From NCBI GenBank assembly GCA_021200075.1, contig JAJQGZ010000047.1, positions 1-16,351 of the forward strand: 16,351 bases of DNA. The letters are read 5' to 3'. The notes under the pieces are model-generated. The model was not told the DNA's origin. It saw nothing but the letters and a program-made list of their open reading frames with translations, and ran no database searches. Position numbers and translations under genes: made by a program. Positions 6,972 through 13,259 of the stretch are shown piece by piece; the first letter of the stretch is position 1; each line of letters opens with the position of its first letter. Source of the DNA: Clostridiales bacterium (GTDB lineage Bacteria; Bacillota; Clostridia; Oscillospirales; Acutalibacteraceae).

Positions 6972-7035
6972 GCAAAAAGCATCGGAGAAAAAGCAAATCT
7001 GTCTTTACTCCGATGCTTAAATTTTCCATATTTGG
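6972..7035 (-). ncRNA. Candidate small RNA (about 60 nt) with its own promoter and terminator
   Basis: A minus-strand promoter at 7041-7069 predicts a transcript start near 7034-7035. About 16 nt further, an 11-bp perfect stem begins (AAGCATCGGAG at 7008-7018 on the minus strand, pairing with 6977-6987), followed by five T on the minus strand. Together these define a transcript of about 60 nt with an unpaired 5' end and a terminator hairpin. I see no credible reading frame in it and I do not recognise a known family. It could also be a relic leader or merely a spurious promoter next to a terminator. Confidence 0.35.
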
Positions 7036-7040
7036 ACTAA

Positions 7041-7069
7041 AGTCTATTAAAATGTGCATTTTTTGTCAA
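7041..7069 (-). promoter_or_regulatory. Minus-strand sigma-A promoter for the candidate small RNA
   Basis: On the minus strand TTGACA (7064-7069) and TAGACT (7041-7046, 4 of 6 consensus) are 17 bp apart. GACT-TT-AGTC, a small inverted repeat, lies over the -10 and start region and could be a regulatory site. No minus-strand gene lies between this promoter and the terminator at 6977-7018. Confidence 0.5.
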
Positions 7070-7115
7070 GCTTTTTGGGGAATTTTGTTAATTAAGTATA
7101 ATCATGACAAAATGG

Positions 7116-7162
7116 TTACAAAATGTTTGTAATTGATTACCATAGATTACAAACTTTGTAAT
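7116..7162. promoter_or_regulatory. Array of TTACAAA/TTTGTAA palindromes, putative operator of the CHAP gene
   Basis: Two perfect palindromes are seen: TTACAAAATGTTTGTAA (7116-7132) and ATTACAAACTTTGTAAT (7146-7162), with centres 30 bp apart. A third, GTAATTGATTAC (7129-7140), overlaps the first. The second lies directly upstream of and in the spacer of the -10 at 7167-7172, so a dimeric regulator bound here would control that promoter. The regulator is unknown. Confidence 0.65.
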
Positions 7163-7163
7163 A

Positions 7164-7172
7164 TGTTAAAAT
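7164..7172 (+). promoter_or_regulatory. Extended -10 promoter element for the CHAP gene
   Basis: TGT followed by TAAAAT (7167-7172) forms an extended -10. There is no good -35; the position is occupied by the palindrome at 7146-7162. The predicted start near 7179 gives a 66-nt leader. Another TATAAT at 7097-7102, with a poor -35, could be an alternative upstream promoter. Confidence 0.5.
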
Positions 7173-7244
7173 ATTCGGCGTTGTGCGGAAAAGATTTTGT
7201 TCCGCCTTTACCGATAATTAAAACACACCAAACGGAGACAAACT

Positions 7245-7877
7245 ATGAAGACTATACTGAAATGCACAATCAGCGCACTGCTCTTTCTCTTCCTTACGGT
7301 TGCGGTTTCGCCAGCTGTGGTATTTGCCGACGAATTTACTCCCCGACTGACTGCCCCGAGCAGTGAACCTTATTATACATCGGAGCTTAATATTTATTCG
7401 CAGACAGGCTACGGTATGCCTAATTGCGTCGCATATGCATACAGCAGGATTTATGAGATTAACGGCGAAGCACCTAAGTTTAATCACGGCAGTGCAGGCG
7501 ATTGGTGGTATATTAACAAGAGTAACGGCTATTACGAATACGGCGACGAGGCAAAGCTCGGTGCGGTTGCATGCTGGTCAAATCATGTTGTGGTTGTTGA
7601 GGAAATTTCAGATTCCGGTGAAATAACCGTTTTCGAATCCCATTGTGGCGGCACTTATTTTGACACCGCCGTTTACACCGATATGTCCTCCCATTACGGA
7701 CAAACCTTTTACGGCTATATTTACACATATACCGAGCCTGAAGAGGAGGAAACCCGGAAAAACTGCTTCACCGTTTCTGAAGAAACCGAGCCTGTGAAAG
7801 TAACACAGTTTAATGTGTTTGAAGTCATTCAGTGCGAAACGATTGTAAGCCCCGGAAACAGCGGCGTATTTGAATAA
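7245..7877 (+). CDS. Secreted CHAP-domain protein (probable peptidoglycan amidase/endopeptidase)
   Basis: A 210-aa exported protein. Residues 1-28 form a Sec signal peptide (basic MKTILK start, hydrophobic core, VFA before Asp29). The rest is a CHAP fold: nucleophile Cys61 in MPNCVAYAY, His114 in WSNHVVVVEEI, and the ITVFES strand with Glu131 as likely third residue. CHAP enzymes cleave amide bonds in peptidoglycan or other peptides. There is no SH3 or other wall-binding domain, only an acidic tail of about 45 residues. GGAG lies about 8 nt before the ATG. It is a single-gene transcript controlled by a palindrome array upstream and closed by a terminator. The precise bond cut is unknown; a role in wall turnover is inferred. 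Confidence 0.85.
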   Translation: MKTILKCTISALLFLFLTVAVSPAVVFADEFTPRLTAPSSEPYYTSELNIYSQTGYGMPNCVAYAYSRIYEINGEAPKFNHGSAGDWWYINKSNGYYEYGDEAKLGAVACWSNHVVVVEEISDSGEITVFESHCGGTYFDTAVYTDMSSHYGQTFYGYIYTYTEPEEEETRKNCFTVSEETEPVKVTQFNVFEVIQCETIVSPGNSGVFE

Positions 7878-7937
7878 AGCGTAATTCCGACGAAACGCTT
7901 ATATTGAAAAATATTATTGCTTTGAATAAAAATCAAA

Positions 7938-7973
7938 AACGGATACCCCGAAATGAGGTATCCGTTCTTTTTA
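7938..7973. terminator. Bidirectional intrinsic terminator between the CHAP gene and thiT
   Basis: A perfect 10-bp stem pairs AACGGATACC (7938-7947) with GGTATCCGTT (7957-7966). It is followed by CTTTTT on the plus strand and by TTTTT on the minus strand. It separates two convergent genes and can serve both. Confidence 0.85.
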
Positions 7974-7982
7974 TACTCATTA

Positions 7983-8600
7983 TTATTTTGACCTTTTCCT
8001 GATAAGCGTTGCACTTGAAAAATCAAGCACCGCACTCAGCAAAACAACGCCAATAACGGAAATGAGCGCTTCTGCCGCCATATATGAGCCGTTGTAGCCT
8101 GCACTGTATACCCATACGGATTTCCAGCCGTCCGCATATTCGCCCCAGATTGTTACGCCGGAAACGAAGTGGCAAATAAAGCGAAGAAGCGAGCCGACAA
8201 ATGCGCCGAGACCGAGAGCAACAGTCTGATTTTTAACAACCTTTTTGAACATTGCTCCGCCCAAACCGAGTACCATAAACGCCAGCACATAGTCCGCCAG
8301 GATAAGTATAAGATACGATACTATCCCTTTTACATATGCAAAATTGCCCAAGCCCTGCAACAGCATTTCAAGTATACCGTATATGATACCGGTAGAAATT
8401 CCCCATTTAGCGCCGTAGCGGTAGCCGATTATGATAATCGGTACCTGGCTGAACAGGGTTACCGAACCGCCCATAGGCAGTGAGTAAATGGTCACATATG
8501 AAAGTGCAACCGCAAGAGCAAGCATTACGGCGGTTTCGGTCAGCTTCCTTGTGTTGCTCAAGGAGGATGCCTTGTTCGCCGTTTCAGATGATTTAGCCAT
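7983..8600 (-). CDS. thiT: Energy-coupling factor thiamine transporter, S component
   Basis: A 205-aa membrane protein with about six helices that binds thiamine and works with the shared ECF module (EcfA, EcfA', EcfT), which is not in this window. Family features are the LPMGGSVTLFSQVPI segment, GYRYGAKWG, Glu in YGILEML, the HFVSG..IW..Y loop region and YNGSYM near the last helices, matching conserved thiamine-site regions of ThiT (YuaJ). The frame is open to 8627 from a TTG, but I choose ATG 8598-8600 because AGGAG lies 8 nt upstream. The TPP riboswitch directly upstream independently supports thiamine as substrate. Confidence 0.94.
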   Translation of the reverse strand: MAKSSETANKASSLSNTRKLTETAVMLALAVALSYVTIYSLPMGGSVTLFSQVPIIIIGYRYGAKWGISTGIIYGILEMLLQGLGNFAYVKGIVSYLILILADYVLAFMVLGLGGAMFKKVVKNQTVALGLGAFVGSLLRFICHFVSGVTIWGEYADGWKSVWVYSAGYNGSYMAAEALISVIGVVLLSAVLDFSSATLIRKRSK

Positions 8601-8639
8601 ATTGATTTCTCCTTTCGTCAAATTCAAAATAAGCTAAAT

Positions 8640-8667
8640 AAAAACACCCCGTAATCAAACGGGGCGT
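8640..8667 (-). terminator. Riboswitch-controlled terminator in the thiT leader
   Basis: On the minus strand ACGCCCCGT (8659-8667) pairs with ACGGGGTGT (8644-8652) around a 6-nt loop, followed by a T run. It lies between the TPP aptamer and the thiT ribosome site. That is the expected place for premature termination when TPP is bound. Confidence 0.85.
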
Positions 8668-8688
8668 AATAACATAGATCTGTTCAAA

Positions 8689-8780
8689 CTTCGTCTTAAC
8701 CGTCCGTATTAACGCACGGCTCGAAGGGTATGATCTCAGCCGAGGAAAGTCAAATCCCCAGCACCCCTGACTTATTAAGT
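8689..8780 (-). promoter_or_regulatory. TPP riboswitch aptamer (THI element) of thiT
   Basis: On the minus strand GGGGTGC (8761-8767), a P3-like stem, the Thi-box GGCTGAGAT and ACCCTT (8724-8729) follow in canonical order, giving a normal pyrimidine-sensing half. The second half is compact: CCGT and ACGG form P4, CGT-TAAT-ACG forms P5, and the usual UGAUC and GCGUAGG internal-loop segments are shortened. The outer P1 stem is weak or rearranged (CTTAAT/GTTAAG is possible). The gene downstream is a thiamine transporter, and a terminator follows the aptamer. Confidence 0.88.
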
Positions 8781-8792
8781 TATTATGAAGCT

Positions 8793-8821
8793 ATTATAAT
8801 ATTATATTGTCTGCTTGTCAA
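8793..8821 (-). promoter_or_regulatory. Consensus sigma-A promoter for riboswitch-thiT
   Basis: On the minus strand TTGACA (8816-8821) and TATAAT (8793-8798), both perfect, are 17 bp apart. The start is predicted near 8786, a few bases before the aptamer. The -35 is inside the last codons of tadA and the -10 just past its stop. Confidence 0.85.
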
Positions 8822-9281
8822 GCTGATTTTGCTTTTTGCGCCTTAACGAGGTGAAAAAATCGCTCAACAGCTTAGCTGACTGCTCTTCAAGCACTCCGCC
8901 GATTATCTCCGGCTTGTGGTTGTAGGGCAGGGAATTGAAGTCGGCGACCGAGCCGAAAGAGCCTGCTTTGTTATCCTTTGCCGCAAACACAACTTTTTTT
9001 ATCCTTGCGTTTATTATCGCTCCAGCGCACATGGGGCAGGGCTCAAGCGTAACATATAAATCGCATTGCCAAAGTCTCCAGCCGCCGAGCTTTTTGCACG
9101 CTTGGTTTATTGCTTCTATTTCTGCGTGGTAAAGTGCGTTTTTGCCGTATTCCCGTCTGTTTCTTCCGCAGGTGATTATTTCGTTATCCTTTACTATTAC
9201 CGCTCCTACCGGCACTTCACCCTCGGCACTGCTTTCCTCGGCGAGTGCAAGAGCCTTTTGCATAAAATATTCGTCGTTCAT
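8802..9281 (-). CDS. tadA: tRNA-specific adenosine-34 deaminase
   Basis: Deaminates A34 to inosine in the anticodon wobble position of tRNA-Arg(ACG). The zinc-dependent cytidine deaminase fold shows HAEIEA (zinc His and catalytic Glu) and PCPMCAGAI (two zinc Cys), plus EVPVGAVIV near the N terminus and the RNA-binding region around ARIKKVVFAAKD. The length (159 aa) is normal. Its ATG overlaps the stop of the upstream CPBP gene by one base (TAATG), so translation is probably coupled. It is the last gene of the galU operon, and transcripts from it continue into the thiT riboswitch. Confidence 0.95.
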   Translation of the reverse strand: MNDEYFMQKALALAEESSAEGEVPVGAVIVKDNEIITCGRNRREYGKNALYHAEIEAINQACKKLGGWRLWQCDLYVTLEPCPMCAGAIINARIKKVVFAAKDNKAGSFGSVADFNSLPYNHKPEIIGGVLEEQSAKLLSDFFTSLRRKKQNQLDKQTI

Positions 9282-10306
9282 TATCCTATGCTCACCGTTG
9301 TTGCCGTGAGTGAAATCAAAACCAAAAACGGAATAATCATTCCCGGGAACAGGAACGAAGCAAGCTTTTGCCAGAAAGAAAGGACGCTTGTATTTTTATC
9401 AAATTTAAAGCTGAGCTGCTTTTTGAAAAACAGATATATGCCGGCTATTATACCTGCGATTATCCAAAATAGGAACATAATAACCGTCGAGTTGCTTGCC
9501 GCATCTTCCCCGAGTGCGTAAGTTGTAACATCGCTTACAACCGACATACCGTTATTAAACATATGAATTAAGATTGCAGGAACAATGCTTTCTGTTTTGA
9601 CCGTGATAAAGCCGAGAACCATACCTATCAAAAATGCGAATAAAAACTGGATTACATTGCCGTGGAGCAGACCGAATACAACGCTTACCGCAAATACGGC
9701 AAAGCCCGTACCGTACTTTCTTAAAAGCTGGAGCGAACAGCATCTCATTGCAAATTCTTCGCACAGCGCCGGAATAATTGCAATGCCTATAACATCCAAA
9801 ATGCAGGCAAATATCGAGTCGGGAGCGAGTGATTCGCTCTGGCTGAGAGTTACATTGAAAAGACTGCTCAATATAACCTGAATGAAACTGACAACATAGT
9901 TTGCTATAATACAGCAGCCCATACCGAAGCATACCCACGCAAAACAGTGTGAAGCCTTTATCGGCTTACTCGGAATTATCGGGTGAGTATATTTCTTCTT
10001 GTTTACCAAAGCGGCAATGCCGAACGGAACGGCTACCGACAAAACGGAAACGAAAATTATGTTGAATGCGTATTGAAATATTGCACTGTTACAGTAGGTG
10101 TCATAAAGATTTGTACTTGTAAGTACAAGAGAAACCACCGTCTGTATAACGAGGTATAAAATTATAGCAATACCGAGCCAGGTGCTTAGTTTCCTCAGCT
10201 CTTTTTTTTCTGCTTTCTCCTGCTGTTGACGGTAGTACATCTGTCTCATCTGTTCGTCATTTTCAAAATTTCTGCCGCCATACGGGTCATAATAATATTG
10301 TGGCAT
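9281..10306 (-). CDS. CPBP family intramembrane glutamic endopeptidase
   Basis: A 341-aa multi-pass membrane protein of the CAAX-protease/bacteriocin-processing (Abi) family. The three catalytic motifs are intact: EEFAMR (EExxxR), FGLLH (FxxxH) and HMFNN (HxxxN). About 55 hydrophilic residues precede the first helix: a Tyr/Asp-rich PQYYYDPYGG start, then a charged, Gln-rich MRQMYYRQQQEKAEKKELRK stretch. About seven further hydrophobic segments follow. AAAGGA lies upstream of the ATG. The gene is 56 bp after the ThyX-like gene and overlaps tadA by 1 bp. The substrate is unknown, and bacterial members have been tied to very different roles, so the operon gives little guidance. Confidence 0.88.
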   Translation of the reverse strand: MPQYYYDPYGGRNFENDEQMRQMYYRQQQEKAEKKELRKLSTWLGIAIILYLVIQTVVSLVLTSTNLYDTYCNSAIFQYAFNIIFVSVLSVAVPFGIAALVNKKKYTHPIIPSKPIKASHCFAWVCFGMGCCIIANYVVSFIQVILSSLFNVTLSQSESLAPDSIFACILDVIGIAIIPALCEEFAMRCCSLQLLRKYGTGFAVFAVSVVFGLLHGNVIQFLFAFLIGMVLGFITVKTESIVPAILIHMFNNGMSVVSDVTTYALGEDAASNSTVIMFLFWIIAGIIAGIYLFFKKQLSFKFDKNTSVLSFWQKLASFLFPGMIIPFLVLISLTATTVSIG

Positions 10307-10362
10307 TTAATCAGTCCTTTGTTTCAGTTGTAAGGCAAAAACGCTTTGGAAAATCAATTTTC

Positions 10363-10977
10363 CTATTCGATAAAAAGCTCTTTGAAATATGGAAGCTCCT
10401 CTATCCAGTCGCAGTATTTGTGCCACTCGTCGAGCTTATGATTTTTCCTTGCATAGTAAATATTGCAAAGCGTTTCGTAATTGAGAGTACAGGTTCTCAT
10501 CTGATTATATGAACTCGGCAAAAGCTGTATGATTGTGTACCAAATCTCCTTGTCCTTAGTCTCGAGGTATTTGAGCCTGAGGTCTTCAAGCACACTGATG
10601 AGATTTTCCATTGCTTTGATTCCGTCGCCGTTCATTTTGTCCGTGGAAAAATCCGCAAGTTCAAACGGCTTGGAAGTTATCTTGTGCATTGTGGAGGTGG
10701 AATTTGCAACCGTCGCCACCTTGTAGGTGTCATACTCTTTCCACCAGTACATCGGCGCAGTGACATCGACTGTTACAAAAATCATTCTTATGAATTTTCT
10801 GTGGTCGCTGCCTGCCTTGCAAAGCCGTTTTGCAAGCGATAAATCATTTTCTCCGAAAACGAAATTGCCGTTCTCGTCATAATAAGAATCGTATCTGCCC
10901 CAGGAGTTCAGCGGATTTCTCGCACCACGCATTGCGTTTTCAAAATTCATAACTCCCGTTCGTTCAAGCTTTATCAT
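10363..10977 (-). CDS. Conserved protein with a ThyX-like fold but without the ThyX signature
   Basis: A 204-aa protein of a family I know only as uncharacterised in clostridia and phages (N terminus MIKLE, then RGARNPLNSW). Aligned by eye with FAD-dependent thymidylate synthase ThyX, residues 46-100 follow the same order: L..LcKAGSdhrkF, a hydrophobic strand, dVTAP, then WWKEYDTYKVATVANSTS (78-95), where ThyX has its RHRxxSxNxxSxR box. Only Asn92 and Ser95 of that box remain; the arginines and His are gone. The C-terminal LPSSY (153-157), Asn166, Leu170, Arg177 and Trp185 also match the ThyX layout. So the fold is probably ThyX but the chemistry probably differs. The start codon lies one base after the galU stop, with a weak ribosome site. 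The function is unknown. Confidence 0.7.
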   Translation of the reverse strand: MIKLERTGVMNFENAMRGARNPLNSWGRYDSYYDENGNFVFGENDLSLAKRLCKAGSDHRKFIRMIFVTVDVTAPMYWWKEYDTYKVATVANSTSTMHKITSKPFELADFSTDKMNGDGIKAMENLISVLEDLRLKYLETKDKEIWYTIIQLLPSSYNQMRTCTLNYETLCNIYYARKNHKLDEWHKYCDWIEELPYFKELFIE

Positions 10978-10978
10978 A

Positions 10979-11854
10979 TCAGTCTAAATTCTTTGCGATA
11001 TTTTTAATGTACGCTTTGAGTTCTTCGCTTGTTTCCGGGTGTTTAAGACCGACTTCGATATTCGCCTGGAGAATACCGAATTTGTTGCCCATATCGTAAC
11101 GCTTGCCCTCGTAATCAACCGCAACAACACCCTTTGTCCTTGCAAGAGTTTTCATAGCGTCGGTGAGCTGAAGCTCATTGCCGGCACCGAGAGGAGTATT
11201 TTCGAGTATATCGAATATTTCAGGAGGCACAACAACTCTGCCGAGTATGGAAAAGTTTGACATAATCTCGTCAACGCTCGGCTTTTCAATCATATCCGTG
11301 CAGCTGTAGCAGTTGCCCTCAAGCGGTTCTACTGCAAGCGAGCAGTATTTTGTTATCGCCTTGCCCGGTACTTCCTTTACGCCCACAACGCCCTTGCCGT
11401 ATTTTTCGTAAGCGTCGCAAAGCTGTTTTGTAACAGGAGTTTCGGACACGATGACATCATCGCCGTAAAGCACGGCAAACGGCTCGTCGCCTACAAAGCT
11501 TTTAGCACATAAAACTGCATGGCCCAATCCCTTTGTAACCTTTTGGCGTATAAAATAAATATTGCCGAAATTTGAGCAAGCCATAACATCGTCGTATATT
11601 TTTTTCTTGCTCTCGTTGCCCTCAAGCTTTGCTTCAAGCTCAAAGGAATGGTCAAAATGGTTTTCTATAGCGTCTTTTCCTCTGTTGGTGATGATAAGCA
11701 CGTCTTCAATTCCGGAAGCGAAAGCCTCCTCAACTATGTACTGAATGGCGGGTTTGTCAACTATGTTGAGCATTTCCTTCGGCACAGCCTTTGAAGCCGG
11801 CAGTACTCTTGTGCCCATACCTGCGGCAGGGATTATTGCTTTTTTGATTTTCAT
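10979..11854 (-). CDS. galU: UTP-glucose-1-phosphate uridylyltransferase
   Basis: Makes UDP-glucose from UTP and glucose 1-phosphate for cell-envelope polysaccharides, glycolipids and galactose metabolism. The N-terminal nucleotidyltransferase signature AAGMGTRVLPASKAVPKEML is clear. IEDVLIITNRGKDAIENHFD, LYGDDVIV (metal Asp) and the EKPSVDE and GRVVVPPEIFD segments follow. The length is 291 aa from ATG 11852-11854. An in-frame TTG at 11860 is possible, but AGGAGG is 10 nt before the ATG and only 4 nt before the TTG. It is the first gene of a probable operon with the ThyX-like gene, the CPBP protease gene and tadA. The usual symbol in Bacillus is gtaB. Confidence 0.95.
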   Translation of the reverse strand: MKIKKAIIPAAGMGTRVLPASKAVPKEMLNIVDKPAIQYIVEEAFASGIEDVLIITNRGKDAIENHFDHSFELEAKLEGNESKKKIYDDVMACSNFGNIYFIRQKVTKGLGHAVLCAKSFVGDEPFAVLYGDDVIVSETPVTKQLCDAYEKYGKGVVGVKEVPGKAITKYCSLAVEPLEGNCYSCTDMIEKPSVDEIMSNFSILGRVVVPPEIFDILENTPLGAGNELQLTDAMKTLARTKGVVAVDYEGKRYDMGNKFGILQANIEVGLKHPETSEELKAYIKNIAKNLD

Positions 11855-11902
11855 TTTCAAAATTCCTCCTGTGTGTGTTATTATGGATAGATAAAAATAT
11901 AT

Positions 11903-11930
11903 ATTATACAGCGGTATATTCGTACACCGC
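11903..11930 (-). promoter_or_regulatory. galU promoter -10 with adjacent 20-bp palindrome
   Basis: TATAAT on the minus strand (11903-11908) is the best -10 for galU, with a leader of about 45 nt. No -35 is found at 16-18 bp. Instead a near-perfect palindrome, GCGGT-N10-ACCGC (11911-11930) with inner TA/TA pairs, fills the spacer and most of the -35 position. This suggests control by a DNA-binding protein or an activated promoter. As RNA it could form a weak hairpin ending the upstream transcript. Confidence 0.45.
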
Positions 11931-11943
11931 CGATTAATACCGA

Positions 11944-13014
11944 TTAAAGGCTTGATATTAAAGAAGTAATTAAATCGTAGACGAAATATGCTATAAACGG
12001 AGCGAATATACTTGTTCCTCCGAATCTGCCGAGATATAGCTTTCTTACATCATTTTCGGATATGCGTCCGGGTATTTGAGTCTCCGACATTATGAAGCTT
12101 TGGTCAACAATGCTGTCGTCGTCGATATTTTCGTCCACCTTGTCAATTATGCCTAAAACTTTCTTTTTGTATGTGCTGTCAAAAAAGAGAGCAGTAACCG
12201 TATTTATAATCAGCGTTCCGACAATAATTATAACGAACATCGGCAAAACCGCCGTGTAAAGCTCCTCAAATTGCGCAAGAAGCGAGCTGTCGGCACTGTT
12301 TGATGTGAGCGATTCGTAATTAGAATAAGCAAAGTTGTAAAAATTTGCATAAGGCTCGGCGTAAAGACCCTGCGCCACCAGTGAGATTATGAGCCTTACG
12401 GCGAGAGCCAAAATTCCCTCTTTGCTCATCTTTCTGAAAAACAGATAAAACGGGCCGAAAATGAACGCCGACCAGTTCCAGGAAATTTTTTTGTCTTTTA
12501 TAAATTTGGGTATGAATTTTTTGGCGTTGGTTCTGATAACACAGGCGATGTCGGAAAGGCTTTTTCCGCTTACGGTCTGCGTATTATTTTCATATCCCGT
12601 CTCGGGTGAGTTGAATACCGAACCCATGCTGTTTGACGAAAAACGGCTTGAATCGTTTTCACCCTTTTGTTGCTTTGCTCCGCAATTGCTGCAAAAAGGA
12701 GCGTTTGCATCTATTTGGGCGCCGCAGGAGGGGCAGAAAGTTTTTCCGTCTTCGCTCGGCGGAGTATAATATGTCTGTTTTGTATGCTCGTTTGAATTTT
12801 GAGCGTTTTGATTATCTGCGTTTTTATCTTTGTCGGCAGGTGTCGGAGTAAATGAAAAATCCGTGCCGTGCTTATCGCTGTTTGCGCAGTGACCGACGGA
12901 GTTATAGCATTCCCTGTGGTGCGGTGTTCCGCAGTACGGACAGGTAACTATATCATCATTATTTGTAAATTTTCTGCCGCATACCGGGCAGTTGTCATTT
13001 TCATAGGATGGCAT
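11944..13014 (-). CDS. RING-like/zinc-ribbon DUF2628 membrane protein
   Basis: A 356-aa protein with three parts. Residues 9-43 form a RING-like zinc finger (CPVC, then CPYC, HHREC and a last Cys43). A low-complexity Asn/Lys/Asp linker leads to a zinc ribbon, CPSC (94-97) and CSNC (108-111). After a second Ser/Asn-rich linker comes a DUF2628 membrane domain starting at WNWSAFIFGPFYLFFRKM (179-196), with several transmembrane segments. The frame opens at 13056, but ATG 13012-13014 has GAGGAG about 7 nt upstream, so I use that. The gene has its own promoter and lies upstream of galU in the same direction, 89 bp apart. Function is unknown; cytoplasmic zinc domains tethered to the membrane suggest protein binding. 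Confidence 0.8.
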   Translation of the reverse strand: MPSYENDNCPVCGRKFTNNDDIVTCPYCGTPHHRECYNSVGHCANSDKHGTDFSFTPTPADKDKNADNQNAQNSNEHTKQTYYTPPSEDGKTFCPSCGAQIDANAPFCSNCGAKQQKGENDSSRFSSNSMGSVFNSPETGYENNTQTVSGKSLSDIACVIRTNAKKFIPKFIKDKKISWNWSAFIFGPFYLFFRKMSKEGILALAVRLIISLVAQGLYAEPYANFYNFAYSNYESLTSNSADSSLLAQFEELYTAVLPMFVIIIVGTLIINTVTALFFDSTYKKKVLGIIDKVDENIDDDSIVDQSFIMSETQIPGRISENDVRKLYLGRFGGTSIFAPFIAYFVYDLITSLISSL

Positions 13015-13078
13015 AATATCTCCTCTCCCGAATATTGAGAATATGTGTATATGCACATAAACGGTCGTTCAACAAAAT

Positions 13079-13107
13079 ATTATATATAAAATAGCATAAT
13101 AAATCAA
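13079..13107 (-). promoter_or_regulatory. Sigma-A promoter for the DUF2628 gene
   Basis: On the minus strand TTGATT (13102-13107) and TATAAT (13079-13084) are 17 bp apart. The predicted start near 13072 gives a 58-nt leader that contains an imperfect palindrome, TATGTG-N6-CACATA (13032-13049). Confidence 0.65.
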
Positions 13108-13179
13108 TCTTTTAATTAAAATATTATGAATGTATTTTTAATCCTTATTGTATTTTGCCTTGCTTTGCCATATTTAAAC

Positions 13180-13208
13180 TTGCAATATATCGCCGATTTG
13201 TATATAAT
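13180..13208 (+). promoter_or_regulatory. Sigma-A promoter for prfB
   Basis: TTGCAA (13180-13185) and TATAAT (13203-13208) are 17 bp apart. The predicted start near 13215 gives a 45-nt leader. It is divergent from the DUF2628 promoter, with about 70 bp of AT-rich sequence between them. Confidence 0.75.
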
Positions 13209-13259
13209 AAGTTAGATATATAAAATTAAATATAAATCAGTAGATTACGGAGAAAAATT

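Noticed and set aside
6598..7059. 153-residue minus-strand open frame running through the small-RNA region into the malic enzyme gene
   Set aside because: Most of it is antisense to the malic enzyme and it crosses the REP palindrome and two hairpins; there is no ribosome site or conserved motif.
10348..10363. Palindrome GGAAAATCAATTTTCC at the end of the ThyX-like gene as a terminator
   Set aside because: It is AT-rich with a 2-nt centre and no clear U tract, and the next gene starts 56 bp on in the same direction, so a terminator is unlikely.
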